A stretch of DNA of 64,000 nt from Rathayibacter sp. VKM Ac-2879. Lineage in GTDB: Bacteria; Actinomycetota; Actinomycetes; Actinomycetales; Microbacteriaceae. A model generated the notes under the pieces. The model was given only the letters and a program-made list of their open reading frames with translations. It searched no databases and was not told the origin of the DNA. The DNA lies in assembly GCF_015351245.1 (NCBI RefSeq), contig NZ_JADKSO010000001.1, forward strand, positions 310,001-374,000. Direction: 5' to 3'. Positions 32,130 through 40,536 of this stretch are shown here, in pieces. Position 1 is the stretch's first letter. Every line of letters begins with the position of its first letter. Made by a program: the position numbers and the translations under genes.

Positions 32130-32990
32130 TCAGTCGCGGGGGGCGGGGGCGAATTGGCCGGCGAGCGAGCCGGCGAGGGCGAGCGCGAAGCCCAGGAGCT
32201 GGAGGGCCGAGAGCGCCTGTCCGAGCACGACCCAGCCGAGCAGCGCCGCGGTCACCGGGCTGAGCACTCCGAGGAGCGCGACATTGCTCGACGGCAGTGC
32301 CCGGGCCCCGCGGAACCAGAGCGCGTAGGCGAGCGCGCCTCCGATGAGGGTGAGCCAGGCGTAGCCCGCCAGCCCGGCGAGACCGGGCTGCCACGGCCCA
32401 TGATCGGTGAGGGGGAGCAGCGGTGCGACGGCCAACCCGCCGACGATGAGCTGCCATGCGGTCGAGGTGAGGGGATGCGTCCCAGGCGGCGTTCCCCACC
32501 GTCGCGTCAGCAGGATCCCGACCGCCATCGAGACCGTTCCGAGCGCGGCGGCGCCCAGGCCGATCGGGTCGAAGGAGGCGGTGCCGCTGATCGACACCAG
32601 CGAGACGCCCGCGAGGGCGACGACTCCCGATGCCACCTGGAGGAGGTGGGGCCGACCCCAGCGGAGGAGGAAGGTCAGCGCGATGACGACGAGCGGCTGC
32701 ACCGCTCCGACGACCGCCGCCACTCCGCCGGGCAGTCTCGAGGCGGCGACGAACAGCAGCGGGAAGAAGAGCCCGATGTTGAGCAGCCCGAGCACAAGCG
32801 TGCGGAGGCGCCACCCGCGCGGCGGGACGCCTGGTCGCAGGGCGAGCAGGAGCAGGCCGGCGGGGAGCGCCCTGAGCAGGCTGGCGGTCAGGGGGTGGCC
32901 CGGAGGCAGGAGCTCGGTGGTCACGAGATAAGTGGTGCCCCAGACGATGGGCGCGACCGCGGCGGTGAGGGTGAGACCCGCGCGTGTCAT
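32130..32990 (-). CDS. EamA family (DMT) transporter
   Basis: A 286-residue ten-helix transporter with two EamA domains. The N terminus AGLTLTAAVAPIVWGTTYLVTTELLPPGHPL is the family's classic PIxWGxxY start, and RALPAGLLLLALRP and GGALAYALWFRGARALPSS are further signatures. AGAGGAG lies before the ATG at 32990. A MarR-type regulator is divergently transcribed across an 85-bp region with an operator-like dyad, so export of a toxic or signalling compound under MarR control is likely. The substrate is unknown. Confidence 0.92.
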   Translation of the reverse strand: MTRAGLTLTAAVAPIVWGTTYLVTTELLPPGHPLTASLLRALPAGLLLLALRPGVPPRGWRLRTLVLGLLNIGLFFPLLFVAASRLPGGVAAVVGAVQPLVVIALTFLLRWGRPHLLQVASGVVALAGVSLVSISGTASFDPIGLGAAALGTVSMAVGILLTRRWGTPPGTHPLTSTAWQLIVGGLAVAPLLPLTDHGPWQPGLAGLAGYAWLTLIGGALAYALWFRGARALPSSNVALLGVLSPVTAALLGWVVLGQALSALQLLGFALALAGSLAGQFAPAPRD

Positions 32991-32999
32991 GACGACTCC

Positions 33000-33028
33000 T
33001 CTTAGCTCATGATTGTTCAACACTAAGA
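33000..33028. promoter_or_regulatory. MarR operator between eamA and marR
   Basis: TCTTAG at 33000-33005 and CTAAGA at 33023-33028 form a dyad around a second one, TTGTTCAA (33014-33021), whose TTG/CAA arms are typical of MarR half-sites. It covers the only possible promoters of both divergent genes, supporting autoregulation. Confidence 0.6.
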
Positions 33029-33075
33029 AGTATAGGACGGCGTAGCCTTGACGCCACACAGGTGAAGGAGCGGCC

Positions 33076-33579
33076 ATGCACGATGCCGTCGATCGCGTAC
33101 TCGAGCAGTGGGCGCAGGAGCGGCCCGACATCGATGTCACTCCGATGGCGGTGATCGGCCGCCTCGCGCGCGCCGAGGCGCTGCTCGAGCGGCGCATCGC
33201 CTCCGCCCTCGGCGAGCACGACCTCCGCCCGGGCGAGTTCGACCTCCTCGCCGCGCTACGCCGCTCGGGCGCGCCGCACCGGCTCACCGTCGGGGCGATG
33301 CTCGCGAGCACGATGGTCACCTCCGGGGCGATCACCCATCGGCTCGACCGGCTCGTCGCCAAGGGGCTCGTCACGCGCGAGCTTGACCCGGGCAACCGGA
33401 GAAGCGTCATCGTCACGCTGACCGCTCGCGGCCTCGACGTCGTGGACGCGGCGCTCGTCTCGCACGTCGATAACGAGCGCGAGCTCCTCTCCAGCCTCGG
33501 CGACGACGAGCGACGGCAGCTGGCGGAGCTGCTCCGCACGCTGCTCCTCGGCCTCGGCGACGTCGCGCCTCCGCGCTGA
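33076..33579 (+). CDS. MarR family transcriptional regulator
   Basis: A 167-residue winged-helix repressor. The N-terminal dimer helix carries VIGRLARAEALLERRIASALGEHDL; the DNA-binding core is LTVGAMLASTMVTSGAITHRLDRLVAKGLVTRELDPGNRRSV, written here only up to its key TSGAITHRLDRL recognition helix; the wing has DPGNRRSVIVTLTARG. The GAAGGAG ribosome site is 8 bp before the ATG. It presumably represses itself and the adjacent transporter until a phenolic or similar ligand binds. Confidence 0.93.
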   Translation: MHDAVDRVLEQWAQERPDIDVTPMAVIGRLARAEALLERRIASALGEHDLRPGEFDLLAALRRSGAPHRLTVGAMLASTMVTSGAITHRLDRLVAKGLVTRELDPGNRRSVIVTLTARGLDVVDAALVSHVDNERELLSSLGDDERRQLAELLRTLLLGLGDVAPPR

Positions 33580-33608
33580 GACGCCTCCCGCGCCCCGCCC
33601 CTCCCCGC

Positions 33609-33683
33609 CCCTCCCCGCGAGATGCCACTTATGAGGACGACACGCCGGCGGCGGCCGTCATAAGTGGCATCTCGCGGGGAGGG
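33609..33683. repeat. Long palindromic repeat, copy 2
   Basis: A 26-bp perfect inverted repeat, 33609-33634 against 33658-33683, with a 23-nt centre. The inner part of the arm, CGCGAGATGCCACTTATGA, matches copy 1 at 32049 nearly base for base, and the loop word CGACACGCCGGCG is present here and inverted there. It again lies between convergent genes (33579 and 33697). Confidence 0.88.
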
Positions 33684-33696
33684 AGGCGGCGGGGCG

Positions 33697-34662
33697 TCAG
33701 AGGGCGGGCGGGTAGAGGAAGAGGGGGACCTGGGCGGTGGGGAAGGTCCGGGTGACGTAGCTGTGCTTGCCGCCGTAGTTGTACTCCTCGAGCAGCACGG
33801 TGCCGTCGCCGTTGACCTTCTGCACGTACGAGACGTGGTTGTAGGTCCACCACGCGACGCAACCGACGATCGGGACGCTGCTCGTCGCCCAGCCCTTCGC
33901 CGCCCAGTTGTCGGGCCACTCGTACGCGCTGCCGCCGAGCGGCGTGATGGTGCTCCACGTGTACTTCCACGGGGCGGAGGTGCGGCCCGCATCGCGGTTC
34001 AGGCGCCACGCGACGAAGTCGACGCACTCACGGTAGTAGTAGCCCAGCGGCGAGAGCCCGCCGCCGTTGTCGTCGATCGTCTCGTACGGCCACGGGTAGT
34101 CGTCGCCGACCGCCCTCGTCTGAACGGTGCTGAAGTGGCCGCCGTTCGAGCCTGAGAGCACGGCCGCCTGGCGGCTGGCCTCGTCGAGCTGCACCTGCGT
34201 GGGAGCGGCGAAGGCGTCGCGGACCGCCGTCTGGCCGGACGCGTCCGACGAGACGGTGAGGTTCTGGAGGCCGACGCGCTGCGCGGCGGCTCCTCCGCCG
34301 GACGGGTTGCCGCGCGCGCCGTAGGCGGGGATCGCGGCGGTGGCGAAGAGGCCGCCGACGACCGAGAAGGTGGCGAAGCCGAGGGCGCGGCGGCTGAGCG
34401 CGCGCGAACGGGCGGGCGGGGCGGGAACCTCGGTGCGAGGAGCGGAGGCGATGCGTGGCGACGCGCTGCGCGGCGCGGAGGCGGAGGCGGGTGCCGACGC
34501 GGTGCTGCTCTCGGCGGCGGCGAGCGCCTCCGCGGCACGAGCCTCAGCCGCTCGCGCCTCGCGCCGGGTGAGCGGGACGGGGATGACGGTCGAGGCGTCG
34601 AGACACTCCTCCGGGGTGGGAATGTCTGGCTTCGACACGCGTGCGTTCTCCTCGGTAGGCAT
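33697..34662 (-). CDS. CHAP domain cell-wall hydrolase or secreted amidase
   Basis: A 321-residue protein. An Ala/Ser-rich cytoplasmic N-terminal region of about 95 residues is followed by a membrane/signal helix (LGFATFSVVGGLFATAAIPAYG), a linker and a C-terminal CHAP amidase domain. Catalytic Cys is in YYRECVDFVAWRLN and catalytic His in YNHVSYVQKVNGDGTVLLEEYN. The domain would cut peptidoglycan peptides. The very long N-terminal extension before the export helix is common in actinobacterial CHAP proteins. An ATG at 34662 is used. Confidence 0.88.
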   Translation of the reverse strand: MPTEENARVSKPDIPTPEECLDASTVIPVPLTRREARAAEARAAEALAAAESSTASAPASASAPRSASPRIASAPRTEVPAPPARSRALSRRALGFATFSVVGGLFATAAIPAYGARGNPSGGGAAAQRVGLQNLTVSSDASGQTAVRDAFAAPTQVQLDEASRQAAVLSGSNGGHFSTVQTRAVGDDYPWPYETIDDNGGGLSPLGYYYRECVDFVAWRLNRDAGRTSAPWKYTWSTITPLGGSAYEWPDNWAAKGWATSSVPIVGCVAWWTYNHVSYVQKVNGDGTVLLEEYNYGGKHSYVTRTFPTAQVPLFLYPPAL

Positions 34663-34810
34663 CGGGTGGGCCGGGGTGGGGAGGCCCGGCGACGAGTGAG
34701 TCTAGCTCGGCGGGCGCAGATCACGAAAGGATCACGGCCCGATCCGCGCTGATGACCGGCGCGTGCCCCGGTCGCAGTGCCAGGATGAGGAGACCTGGGA
34801 AGGAGCCCCC
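34663..34810. other. Divergent promoter region
   Basis: A 148-bp interval between the CHAP gene and the universal stress gene, holding promoters of both. I looked for a fluoride riboswitch because crcB genes follow, but did not find its conserved core. GGAAGGAG just before 34811 is the ribosome site of the stress gene. Confidence 0.4.
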
Positions 34811-35332
34811 ATGACCGCACCCCTCGCCTCCGGACCTGTCCTCGTCGGCGTCATCGAGGGCCAGCGGCCCGAGGTCCTCCGCACGGCGGAGGGCATCGCC
34901 GCGGGTCTCGGAGCCTCGCTCCTCCTCGTCACCGTCGCGGCGGACCCCTACCTCGTGGGCGACTACATCGACCCGATGACGGGCGGGATCCCCCTCGGCC
35001 TCGTGCCGCAGCGCGCGGCCGAGACGCCTCCCGAGGTCGATCAGCGGCTGCGCGACGAGATCGAGGCGCAGCTCGCCTCCTCCACCGTGCCCTGGACGCT
35101 GCGCACCGTCGAGGGCGAGCCTGCGCTCGCGCTCGCCGACGCCGCCGAGAAGTCCGACGCCCGCATGATCGTCGTCGGCACGCGCGACGCGGGAGTGCTC
35201 GCGAGCATCGCCGAGTTCCTCAGCGGGAGTGTCGCCGCCCATCTCGCCCATCGGCAGCACCGCCCGGTCCTCGTCGTTCCGCGCGCCGACCGCGACCCCG
35301 CGCGTCCGGCTCCGTGGGACCTCCCGGAGTGA
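34811..35332 (+). CDS. Universal stress protein (UspA family)
   Basis: A 173-residue single-domain UspA protein: VLVGVIEG start, ARMIVVGTRDAGVLASIAEFLSGSVA nucleotide loop and QHRPVLVVPR end. The normal G-x-x-G of the ATP loop is GTRD-AG here, so nucleotide binding may be weakened. The ATG at 34811 with GGAAGGAG is preferred to an upstream GTG. The stop overlaps the first crcB gene by 4 bp, tying stress response to fluoride export. Confidence 0.87.
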   Translation: MTAPLASGPVLVGVIEGQRPEVLRTAEGIAAGLGASLLLVTVAADPYLVGDYIDPMTGGIPLGLVPQRAAETPPEVDQRLRDEIEAQLASSTVPWTLRTVEGEPALALADAAEKSDARMIVVGTRDAGVLASIAEFLSGSVAAHLAHRQHRPVLVVPRADRDPARPAPWDLPE

Positions 35333-35745
35333 GCGCACCCCTCCACCTGAGACCGTCCGCGATCCTCGTGGTCGCCCTCGGCGGAACGGTGGGCACCGCC
35401 GCGCGTGCCGTGACCGCGCTGGCCCTGCCTCCCCTCAGCGCCCTGCCGGTGGCGACGCTCGCCGTCAACCTCGCGGGCGCCTTCCTGCTCGGGCTGCTGC
35501 TCGAGCGTCTCGTCCGCGGCGGAGCGGACGTCGGACCGCGGCGCACGCTCCGCCTCCTGATCGGTACGGGCGTCCTCGGGGGATTCACGACCTACAGCAC
35601 CTTCTCGCTCGACACGCTCACGCTGCTCGACGGGGGACGGATCGCCGAAGCCGGCCTGTACACAGGCGCGACGCTCCTCCTCGGCACGCTCGCCGCAGCG
35701 CTGGGGATCGCGGTCGCGGGCCGTAACGCCCGGGAGCGCACGTGA
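35329..35745 (+). CDS. crcB: Fluoride channel subunit CrcB/Fluc, copy 1
   Basis: A 138-residue four-helix membrane protein of the Fluc family, which lets toxic fluoride leave the cell. Signatures are GGTVGTAARAV, ATLAVNLAGAFLLGLL and IGTGVLGGFTTYSTFSLDTL, with the polar-track Asn and Phe/Thr residues. The GTG start at 35329 overlaps the stress gene and the stop overlaps copy 2. Two unequal CrcB genes in tandem usually form a heterodimeric channel in Gram-positives. Confidence 0.92.
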   Translation: MSAPLHLRPSAILVVALGGTVGTAARAVTALALPPLSALPVATLAVNLAGAFLLGLLLERLVRGGADVGPRRTLRLLIGTGVLGGFTTYSTFSLDTLTLLDGGRIAEAGLYTGATLLLGTLAAALGIAVAGRNARERT

Positions 35746-36122
35746 CGCTGGCGCTGCTCGTCGCGGTCGCGCTCGCGGGCGGGGTGGGAGCCGCGGCCCG
35801 CCTCGTCGTCGACGGCGTCGCGCGTGCTCTGGTGCCGGCGCGATGGCCGGTCGGCACGGCGCTGATCAACGTGGTGGGCTCGTTCCTGCTCGGAGTCGTC
35901 GTCGGGCTTGCGCTGTCGGGCCACCTCGACGCGGGCTGGCGCGCGGTGCTGGGCACGGGGGTGCTGGGCGGCTTCACGACGTTCAGCACCGCGAGCGTCG
36001 AGACAGCTCGTCTGCTGCTCGAACGGCGGTGGGCGGCAGGCCTGGGCTATGGCCTCGGGATGTGGGCGTCCGCCCTCCTGGCGGCGGCGCTCGGCCTCGC
36101 GCTCACCGGCACGCGGCTCTGA
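35742..36122 (+). CDS. crcB: Fluoride channel subunit CrcB/Fluc, copy 2
   Basis: The 126-residue partner of the preceding gene, with VGTALINVVGSFLLGVVVGL and LGTGVLGGFTTFSTASVETARLL. It overlaps copy 1 by 4 bp. The two copies differ in length and in helix 1, consistent with a hetero-dimer of opposite topology. Downstream a small hairpin (CCGAAC/GTTCGG at 36191-36205) may end the transcript. Confidence 0.92.
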   Translation: MTLALLVAVALAGGVGAAARLVVDGVARALVPARWPVGTALINVVGSFLLGVVVGLALSGHLDAGWRAVLGTGVLGGFTTFSTASVETARLLLERRWAAGLGYGLGMWASALLAAALGLALTGTRL

Positions 36123-36225
36123 GCCCGATCCGCGGTCCTCCGCGCACGCCCGTTCGCCGAAAAACGTCCGAAATCGCACCACATCGGGCCCCGAACGGTG
36201 TTCGGTCGTCGTGCGGTAGGGAAAA

Positions 36226-36249
36226 ATATCCCCCGTGGCAGGGGGATAT
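36226..36249. promoter_or_regulatory. Hairpin enclosing the response-regulator start codon
   Basis: ATATCCCCC at 36226-36234 and GGGGGATAT at 36241-36249 are perfect inverse arms. The GTG start codon of the response regulator (36235) is the first codon of the 6-nt loop. It may be a protein operator or an RNA hairpin that limits initiation. Confidence 0.55.
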
Positions 36250-36900
36250 CGCGCAGGGGATCTTCGGATAGCGGTGGTCGAGGACCAAGCGCTCTATCGG
36301 CACATGCTCGCGTCGCTGCTGCGGTCGACTCCTGGCGTGCGCAGCGTCGTCGAGCTGGAGTCCGCCTCCCAGGCGCGCGAGCACCTGCGACCGGAGGAGC
36401 TCGACGTCGCGATCATCGACATCGAGCTCGGCGACGGCGATGGGATCGAGCTCGGACGTGAACTGCGCACACGCCGGCCCGAGCTGCCCATCGTGCTGTT
36501 GTCGGCGGTCGACGCGCTGCACCGCTTCCTCCGCCTCGACCGCGACGAGGCGCGCGGCTGGAGCTACCTCTCGAAGACGTTCTCCCTGTCCCCGACCGCT
36601 CTGCTCAGCGCCCTGCACGCCACGATCCAGGGCCGCACGGTGCTCGATCCGGCTCTGGTCGCGGCTCGCACCGCACGACGCAGCTCGCCTGTCGCCTCGC
36701 TCAGCCGCCGCCAGTACGAGGTGCTCGCCGGGCTCGCCTCCGGATTGACCAACGCGGGCATCGCCGAGCAGCTCGGCATCGCGGTCCGCTCGGTCGACAA
36801 TCACGTCAACGCTCTCTACGCGGCTCTGGGTCTGCGCGCCGACGGCGTCCACAATCCCCGGGTCGAGGCGGCCCTCCAGTTCATCGAGCACACGGCGTGA
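36235..36900 (+). CDS. LuxR-type response regulator
   Basis: A 221-residue NarL/FixJ-type regulator. The receiver domain starts RIAVVEDQALYRHML with the acidic pair; the phospho-acceptor is the Asp in VAIIDIELGDGDG; a Lys in YLSKTF completes the site. The C-terminal LuxR helix-turn-helix is LSRRQYEVLAGLASGLTNAGIAEQLGI (key residues only) ending RSVDNHVNALYAALG. No other start codon precedes the domain, so the GTG in the hairpin loop is used. It overlaps the kinase gene by 4 bp. Confidence 0.9.
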   Translation: MAGGYRAGDLRIAVVEDQALYRHMLASLLRSTPGVRSVVELESASQAREHLRPEELDVAIIDIELGDGDGIELGRELRTRRPELPIVLLSAVDALHRFLRLDRDEARGWSYLSKTFSLSPTALLSALHATIQGRTVLDPALVAARTARRSSPVASLSRRQYEVLAGLASGLTNAGIAEQLGIAVRSVDNHVNALYAALGLRADGVHNPRVEAALQFIEHTA

Positions 36901-38024
36901 CGCTGGTCATCGCGGCGGCCGACGCCCGGGCCGACAACCGCTTGATGCGTATGTCGGTGTCGCTCCTCGGCGGGGTGCTCGGGCTTCTCGCCGCTGTGCA
37001 GGCCGTCGTGGCGTTCAAGATGCGCTCGCTGAGTCTGCGCGGAGCGGCGGAGGATCCGCTCCTCGACGTCCTGCTGCGCGTCTCGATCACGTTCGTGACG
37101 ATCACGATCGCCGTGGCGCTCATCGCGCTCGTCCGTCCCGAGCACGACGCGCGAGGGAGGCGTGCCGTCGCGATCATCGGGATCGCGCTGATCACCGCCG
37201 TCGTGCGCTGCGCGCTCCAGCTCCTCGGCGGCGTCTACCCGGTCGACGCGTGGCCGGCGCTGGTCATGGAGCTGCTGGTCGGGGTGCTCGTCGTCGGCCT
37301 GATCTGCCTCCACGGCGTCGTTCTCGTCGATCTGTCGCGGCGGCTGCGCGACAAGGAGCGCGAGAAGACGCGGGCACGCCTGCAGGTCGTCGAGGCGCTG
37401 CAGGCGCTCCAGCAGGAGGAGCTGCGTGTGCGCCGCGAGGTCGCGCACGGGCTGCACGGCCGCCTCCAGAACGGTCTCGTCGTCCTCGCCGCCGAGCTGC
37501 ACGCCCTCGCCGCCGCCGAGGGGCCGCCCCGCCCTGAACGCCTCGCGGGTCTGGCCGCGCGCCTCGACCTCCTGCGCGAGGTGGAGGTCCGGGCGGCGAG
37601 CGCCGACCTTTACCCCGTCGACGCCGAGCACGGGCTCCTCGCCGCCACCCGGGGGCTGCTCGCCCGCCTCCCGCCCGAGATCGCCGTGACCCTCGACATC
37701 GACGACGCGTGGGCGGAGCACGAGGCGCGTTCCCTCGCCCTCGATCAGCGGGTGCTGCTCGTCCGGGTGGTCGAGGAGGCGATCACCAACGCGCTCAAGC
37801 ATGGCGGCGCTCGCTCGGTGGCGTTGCGTTTCGCCGTCGAGCCGGGTGTCGTCGCGGTCTCGGTGGAGGATGACGGGAGCGGTGTGGCGGGGGCGGGCCC
37901 GCGCTCGGGGCTCGCCCGACTCGCCGCACAGCTCGAGGCCCGCGGAGGCGCACTAGACCTCGCGGAGTCGGGGACGCTGGGAGGCGCTCGGCTCGCGGCG
38001 CGCTTGCCGGTGGAGGCGCGCTGA
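36897..38024 (+). CDS. Sensor histidine kinase (HisKA_3 type)
   Basis: A 375-residue membrane kinase, partner of the preceding regulator. Four helices occupy about 20-150 (LLGGVLGLLAAVQAVVAF, VSITFVTITIAVALIALV, and others), then a coiled coil (LRDKEREKTRARLQVVEAL), the phospho-acceptor helix VAHGLHGRLQNGL and the ATP domain (EEAITNALKHGGA, VEDDGSGVAG, SGLARLAAQLEARGG). The acceptor is H187; the next residue, usually Asp or Glu and needed as base, is Gly. That is a real departure from the family and may slow or alter autokinase activity. Start GTG overlaps the regulator's stop. Confidence 0.88.
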   Translation: MTLVIAAADARADNRLMRMSVSLLGGVLGLLAAVQAVVAFKMRSLSLRGAAEDPLLDVLLRVSITFVTITIAVALIALVRPEHDARGRRAVAIIGIALITAVVRCALQLLGGVYPVDAWPALVMELLVGVLVVGLICLHGVVLVDLSRRLRDKEREKTRARLQVVEALQALQQEELRVRREVAHGLHGRLQNGLVVLAAELHALAAAEGPPRPERLAGLAARLDLLREVEVRAASADLYPVDAEHGLLAATRGLLARLPPEIAVTLDIDDAWAEHEARSLALDQRVLLVRVVEEAITNALKHGGARSVALRFAVEPGVVAVSVEDDGSGVAGAGPRSGLARLAAQLEARGGALDLAESGTLGGARLAARLPVEAR

Positions 38025-38148
38025 CGGCTGGGCGCGTCCGACCGACAGGCCGGGACTCGCCGGTCGGCCCGGCGGAGGCCCCACGAATCTGAAAGAGTGA
38101 GCCTGATCCCCTCCAGCACGGGCGGCGGCGGAGACGACGGGAGACGGC

Positions 38149-40521
38149 GTGAGCGACGGATCGGCGCGGACGGGAGGCGCGGCCCCCTGGCCGCCCACGG
38201 GCGCGGCGGATCCGACGGCCCCCGCCATTCCCGGGGTGAGCTCGACCGCGATCCCCGAGTCCAGCGCACGCCCGGTGCGCGCGCTCCGGCTCGCCGTCGC
38301 GATCGCGGGCGTGGTGCTCGTCCTGGTCCTCCTCGTCCCGCACGCCGCGATACTGCCGGGTCTCTGGCTCCCGTTCCTCGTCGCGGTGGTGGCGATGTGG
38401 CTCACCGGCCCGTTCCGTCTCGAGCTGGCGTGGGGCATCGGCACGGTGACGTTCGGCGTCGGAGTCGCGGTGCTCGCGTTCCTCGCCGGTGACGTCGGGC
38501 GGGTGCCGGCGTTGCTGCTCTGGGTGCTCGCCTTGGCCGTCCTGCAGATCGCCGCCCGCCGCCCGCCGCTCGCGGTCGCCTACGCGGTGGGCCTCGCGTC
38601 GCTCTCGGGAGGGGCGTTCCTCCTCGTCCTCTCGCTCCTGCCCGCCACCGGGTGGTGGCCCACGCTGGCGGCCGTGCCGGCGGTGCTCGCCTACGGCGCC
38701 ATCGCCATCGGGATCGAGTACGCGCAGGCACGGATCGCGCTCGCCGGGCTGCCCGACGTGCCGCCTCCCACGCTGAGGCCCGGCCGGGTGGCCCTCGCCC
38801 TCGCGCTCAACGCGGGACTCGTCGCGCTCGCCTACGGCGCACGGCTCTCCTCGGGCGTGCAGCGGATCGACTTCGGCGCGGGGCTGGACATCCGCTCGGC
38901 GAACACGCTGCTGATCGTGGCCCTGGGGGTCGCGGTGGTCAGTCAGCAGCTCCGGCGGGCGCGGCTCGAGCGCAAGCTGAACGGGCTCATCGAGGCCTCG
39001 CTGGCGCTCCCGTGGGGCGAGCAGGAGGAGATCTTCGAGTCGCTCGAGCGCGCGGCTGCGAAGACCGTCCCATCGGCGAGTGCTCGCATCAGCGAGAGCG
39101 AGGGCCGCCCGTTCGAGCTTTCTGCCCCGGTGACGGCGCCGGGCGTCGGGGTGCGCCACGTCGTGCTCACGCGCCGCCCCGACTCCGGGGGCTTCACCGT
39201 GCTCGAACAGCGGGCGCTGCTGGCCCTCGCGCACATCGCCACCCAGGCCCTCTACGACCGTCGCAACACTCGCGCCCTCCGCGATCAGGCGACGACGGAC
39301 GCGGTCACGGGACTGACGAACCTGCGCGGCCTCTACGAGGAGTTCGACGCTCTGGACGAGCCCGGCCGCAGCGCGATGCTCTTCCTCGATCTCGACGACT
39401 TCAAGGCGGTCAACGACACACACGGCCACTCGACGGGCAACATCGTGCTCGAGCATGTCGGACGCCGCATCCGCGAGAGCGTGCGCGCCGAGGACGTCGT
39501 CGCGCGCATCGGAGGCGACGAGTTCGCGGTCCTGGTCGACTCGGTGACGGCCTCCGCGGTCGCGCACCGTATTGTCCGGGCGGTCGAACGGCCCCTCGTC
39601 ATCGGCCGGGTGACCCTGCACCCGCGCATCAGCGTGGGCGCGCCGGTCGAGGTGAGCGGCAGCTTCGATCGCGTGATGCAAGAGGCGGACGAGCGGATGT
39701 ACGCCTCGAAGAACCAGCGTAAGAGCGAGCGCGCGGAGGGAGCCGATCTGGTCGCCGAGGTGCGCACGGCGGTGCTCGAGGGCACCGTGAGGGTGGCGTT
39801 CCAGCCGGTGATCGACGTGGCCGAGCGCACGATCATCGGCTTCGAGGCGCTCGCGCGGTGCACCACGGCCGACGGCACGCCCCTCAGCCCGCTCACCCTG
39901 GTCGACATCGCGCGTTCCCTGGGCCTGCTCGACCGCCTGACGGTGCAGATTCTCGACCAGGCGGTCGAGAGCATGCTCGAGTTCCGCGAGATCGATGCAG
40001 CGGTCTCCTTCCTCAGCGTCAACATCGAGGCCGAGCAGCTGATGCACGACGAGATCCTCGACACCGTGCGCTCCCACCGCACGGCCGAGCGGGGCATCCA
40101 GCTCTGCCTCGAGCTGACGGAGGGGTCGATCGGCCACGTGGACGAGGCCGTGATCGAGCGCGTGCGGGCGCTGACCGCCGACGGCATCGCCATCGCACTC
40201 GACGACTACGGTCAGGAGCATGCGGCGGCGGCGGCCCTGCTCACCGTGCCGCTCAGCATCGTCAAGATCGATCGCGTGTTCCTCTCGGACGAGGCCAACC
40301 CGCGCCACGCCACGATCCTCCGGTCGATCATCGATCTCGTCGCGGACCTCGACATGCATCCGATCGTCGAGGGCGTCGAGACTCCGACGGCGCACGCGCT
40401 GCTGACGCGACTCCGGGCCGAGCGTGCCCAGGGCTACTTCTACGGGCGCCCGCTGTTCCCCGAGCTCGTGAAGGAACGCCTCCGCGCGACGGGCACGGCG
40501 GCGCTGCCTGACCAGCCCTGA
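38149..40521 (+). CDS. GGDEF-EAL cyclic-di-GMP enzyme with membrane sensor
   Basis: A 790-residue protein controlling c-di-GMP. A Pro/Ala-rich start is followed by about eight membrane helices (45-270), a linker domain, then GGDEF (GGDEF at 455-459) and EAL (EAL at 566-568). The RAED sequence five residues before GGDEF is the RxxD product-inhibition site, so the cyclase looks regulated and active. In the EAL domain the metal and catalytic residues are kept (ELTE, DDYG, KID, EGVET, the Asn in SVNIEAEQL). The usual DFGTGYSSL loop is replaced by DYGQEHAAAAAL, so phosphodiesterase control may differ. Its GTG start is 124 bp after the kinase. Confidence 0.92.
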   Translation: MSDGSARTGGAAPWPPTGAADPTAPAIPGVSSTAIPESSARPVRALRLAVAIAGVVLVLVLLVPHAAILPGLWLPFLVAVVAMWLTGPFRLELAWGIGTVTFGVGVAVLAFLAGDVGRVPALLLWVLALAVLQIAARRPPLAVAYAVGLASLSGGAFLLVLSLLPATGWWPTLAAVPAVLAYGAIAIGIEYAQARIALAGLPDVPPPTLRPGRVALALALNAGLVALAYGARLSSGVQRIDFGAGLDIRSANTLLIVALGVAVVSQQLRRARLERKLNGLIEASLALPWGEQEEIFESLERAAAKTVPSASARISESEGRPFELSAPVTAPGVGVRHVVLTRRPDSGGFTVLEQRALLALAHIATQALYDRRNTRALRDQATTDAVTGLTNLRGLYEEFDALDEPGRSAMLFLDLDDFKAVNDTHGHSTGNIVLEHVGRRIRESVRAEDVVARIGGDEFAVLVDSVTASAVAHRIVRAVERPLVIGRVTLHPRISVGAPVEVSGSFDRVMQEADERMYASKNQRKSERAEGADLVAEVRTAVLEGTVRVAFQPVIDVAERTIIGFEALARCTTADGTPLSPLTLVDIARSLGLLDRLTVQILDQAVESMLEFREIDAAVSFLSVNIEAEQLMHDEILDTVRSHRTAERGIQLCLELTEGSIGHVDEAVIERVRALTADGIAIALDDYGQEHAAAAALLTVPLSIVKIDRVFLSDEANPRHATILRSIIDLVADLDMHPIVEGVETPTAHALLTRLRAERAQGYFYGRPLFPELVKERLRATGTAALPDQP

Positions 40522-40536
40522 GCGGTCGGGAGGCCC

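Noticed and set aside
32130-33992. Single 620-codon minus-strand gene covering both EamA and the marR antisense strand
   Set aside because: The upstream half is antisense to marR and low in complexity; the ATG at 32990 has a ribosome site and the family N terminus.
34663-34810. Fluoride riboswitch before the stress protein/crcB genes
   Set aside because: Only a CTGATGA-like word near 34749 resembles the motif; the GGCGATGG start and the final CTGATGGCTCCT-type segment are missing.
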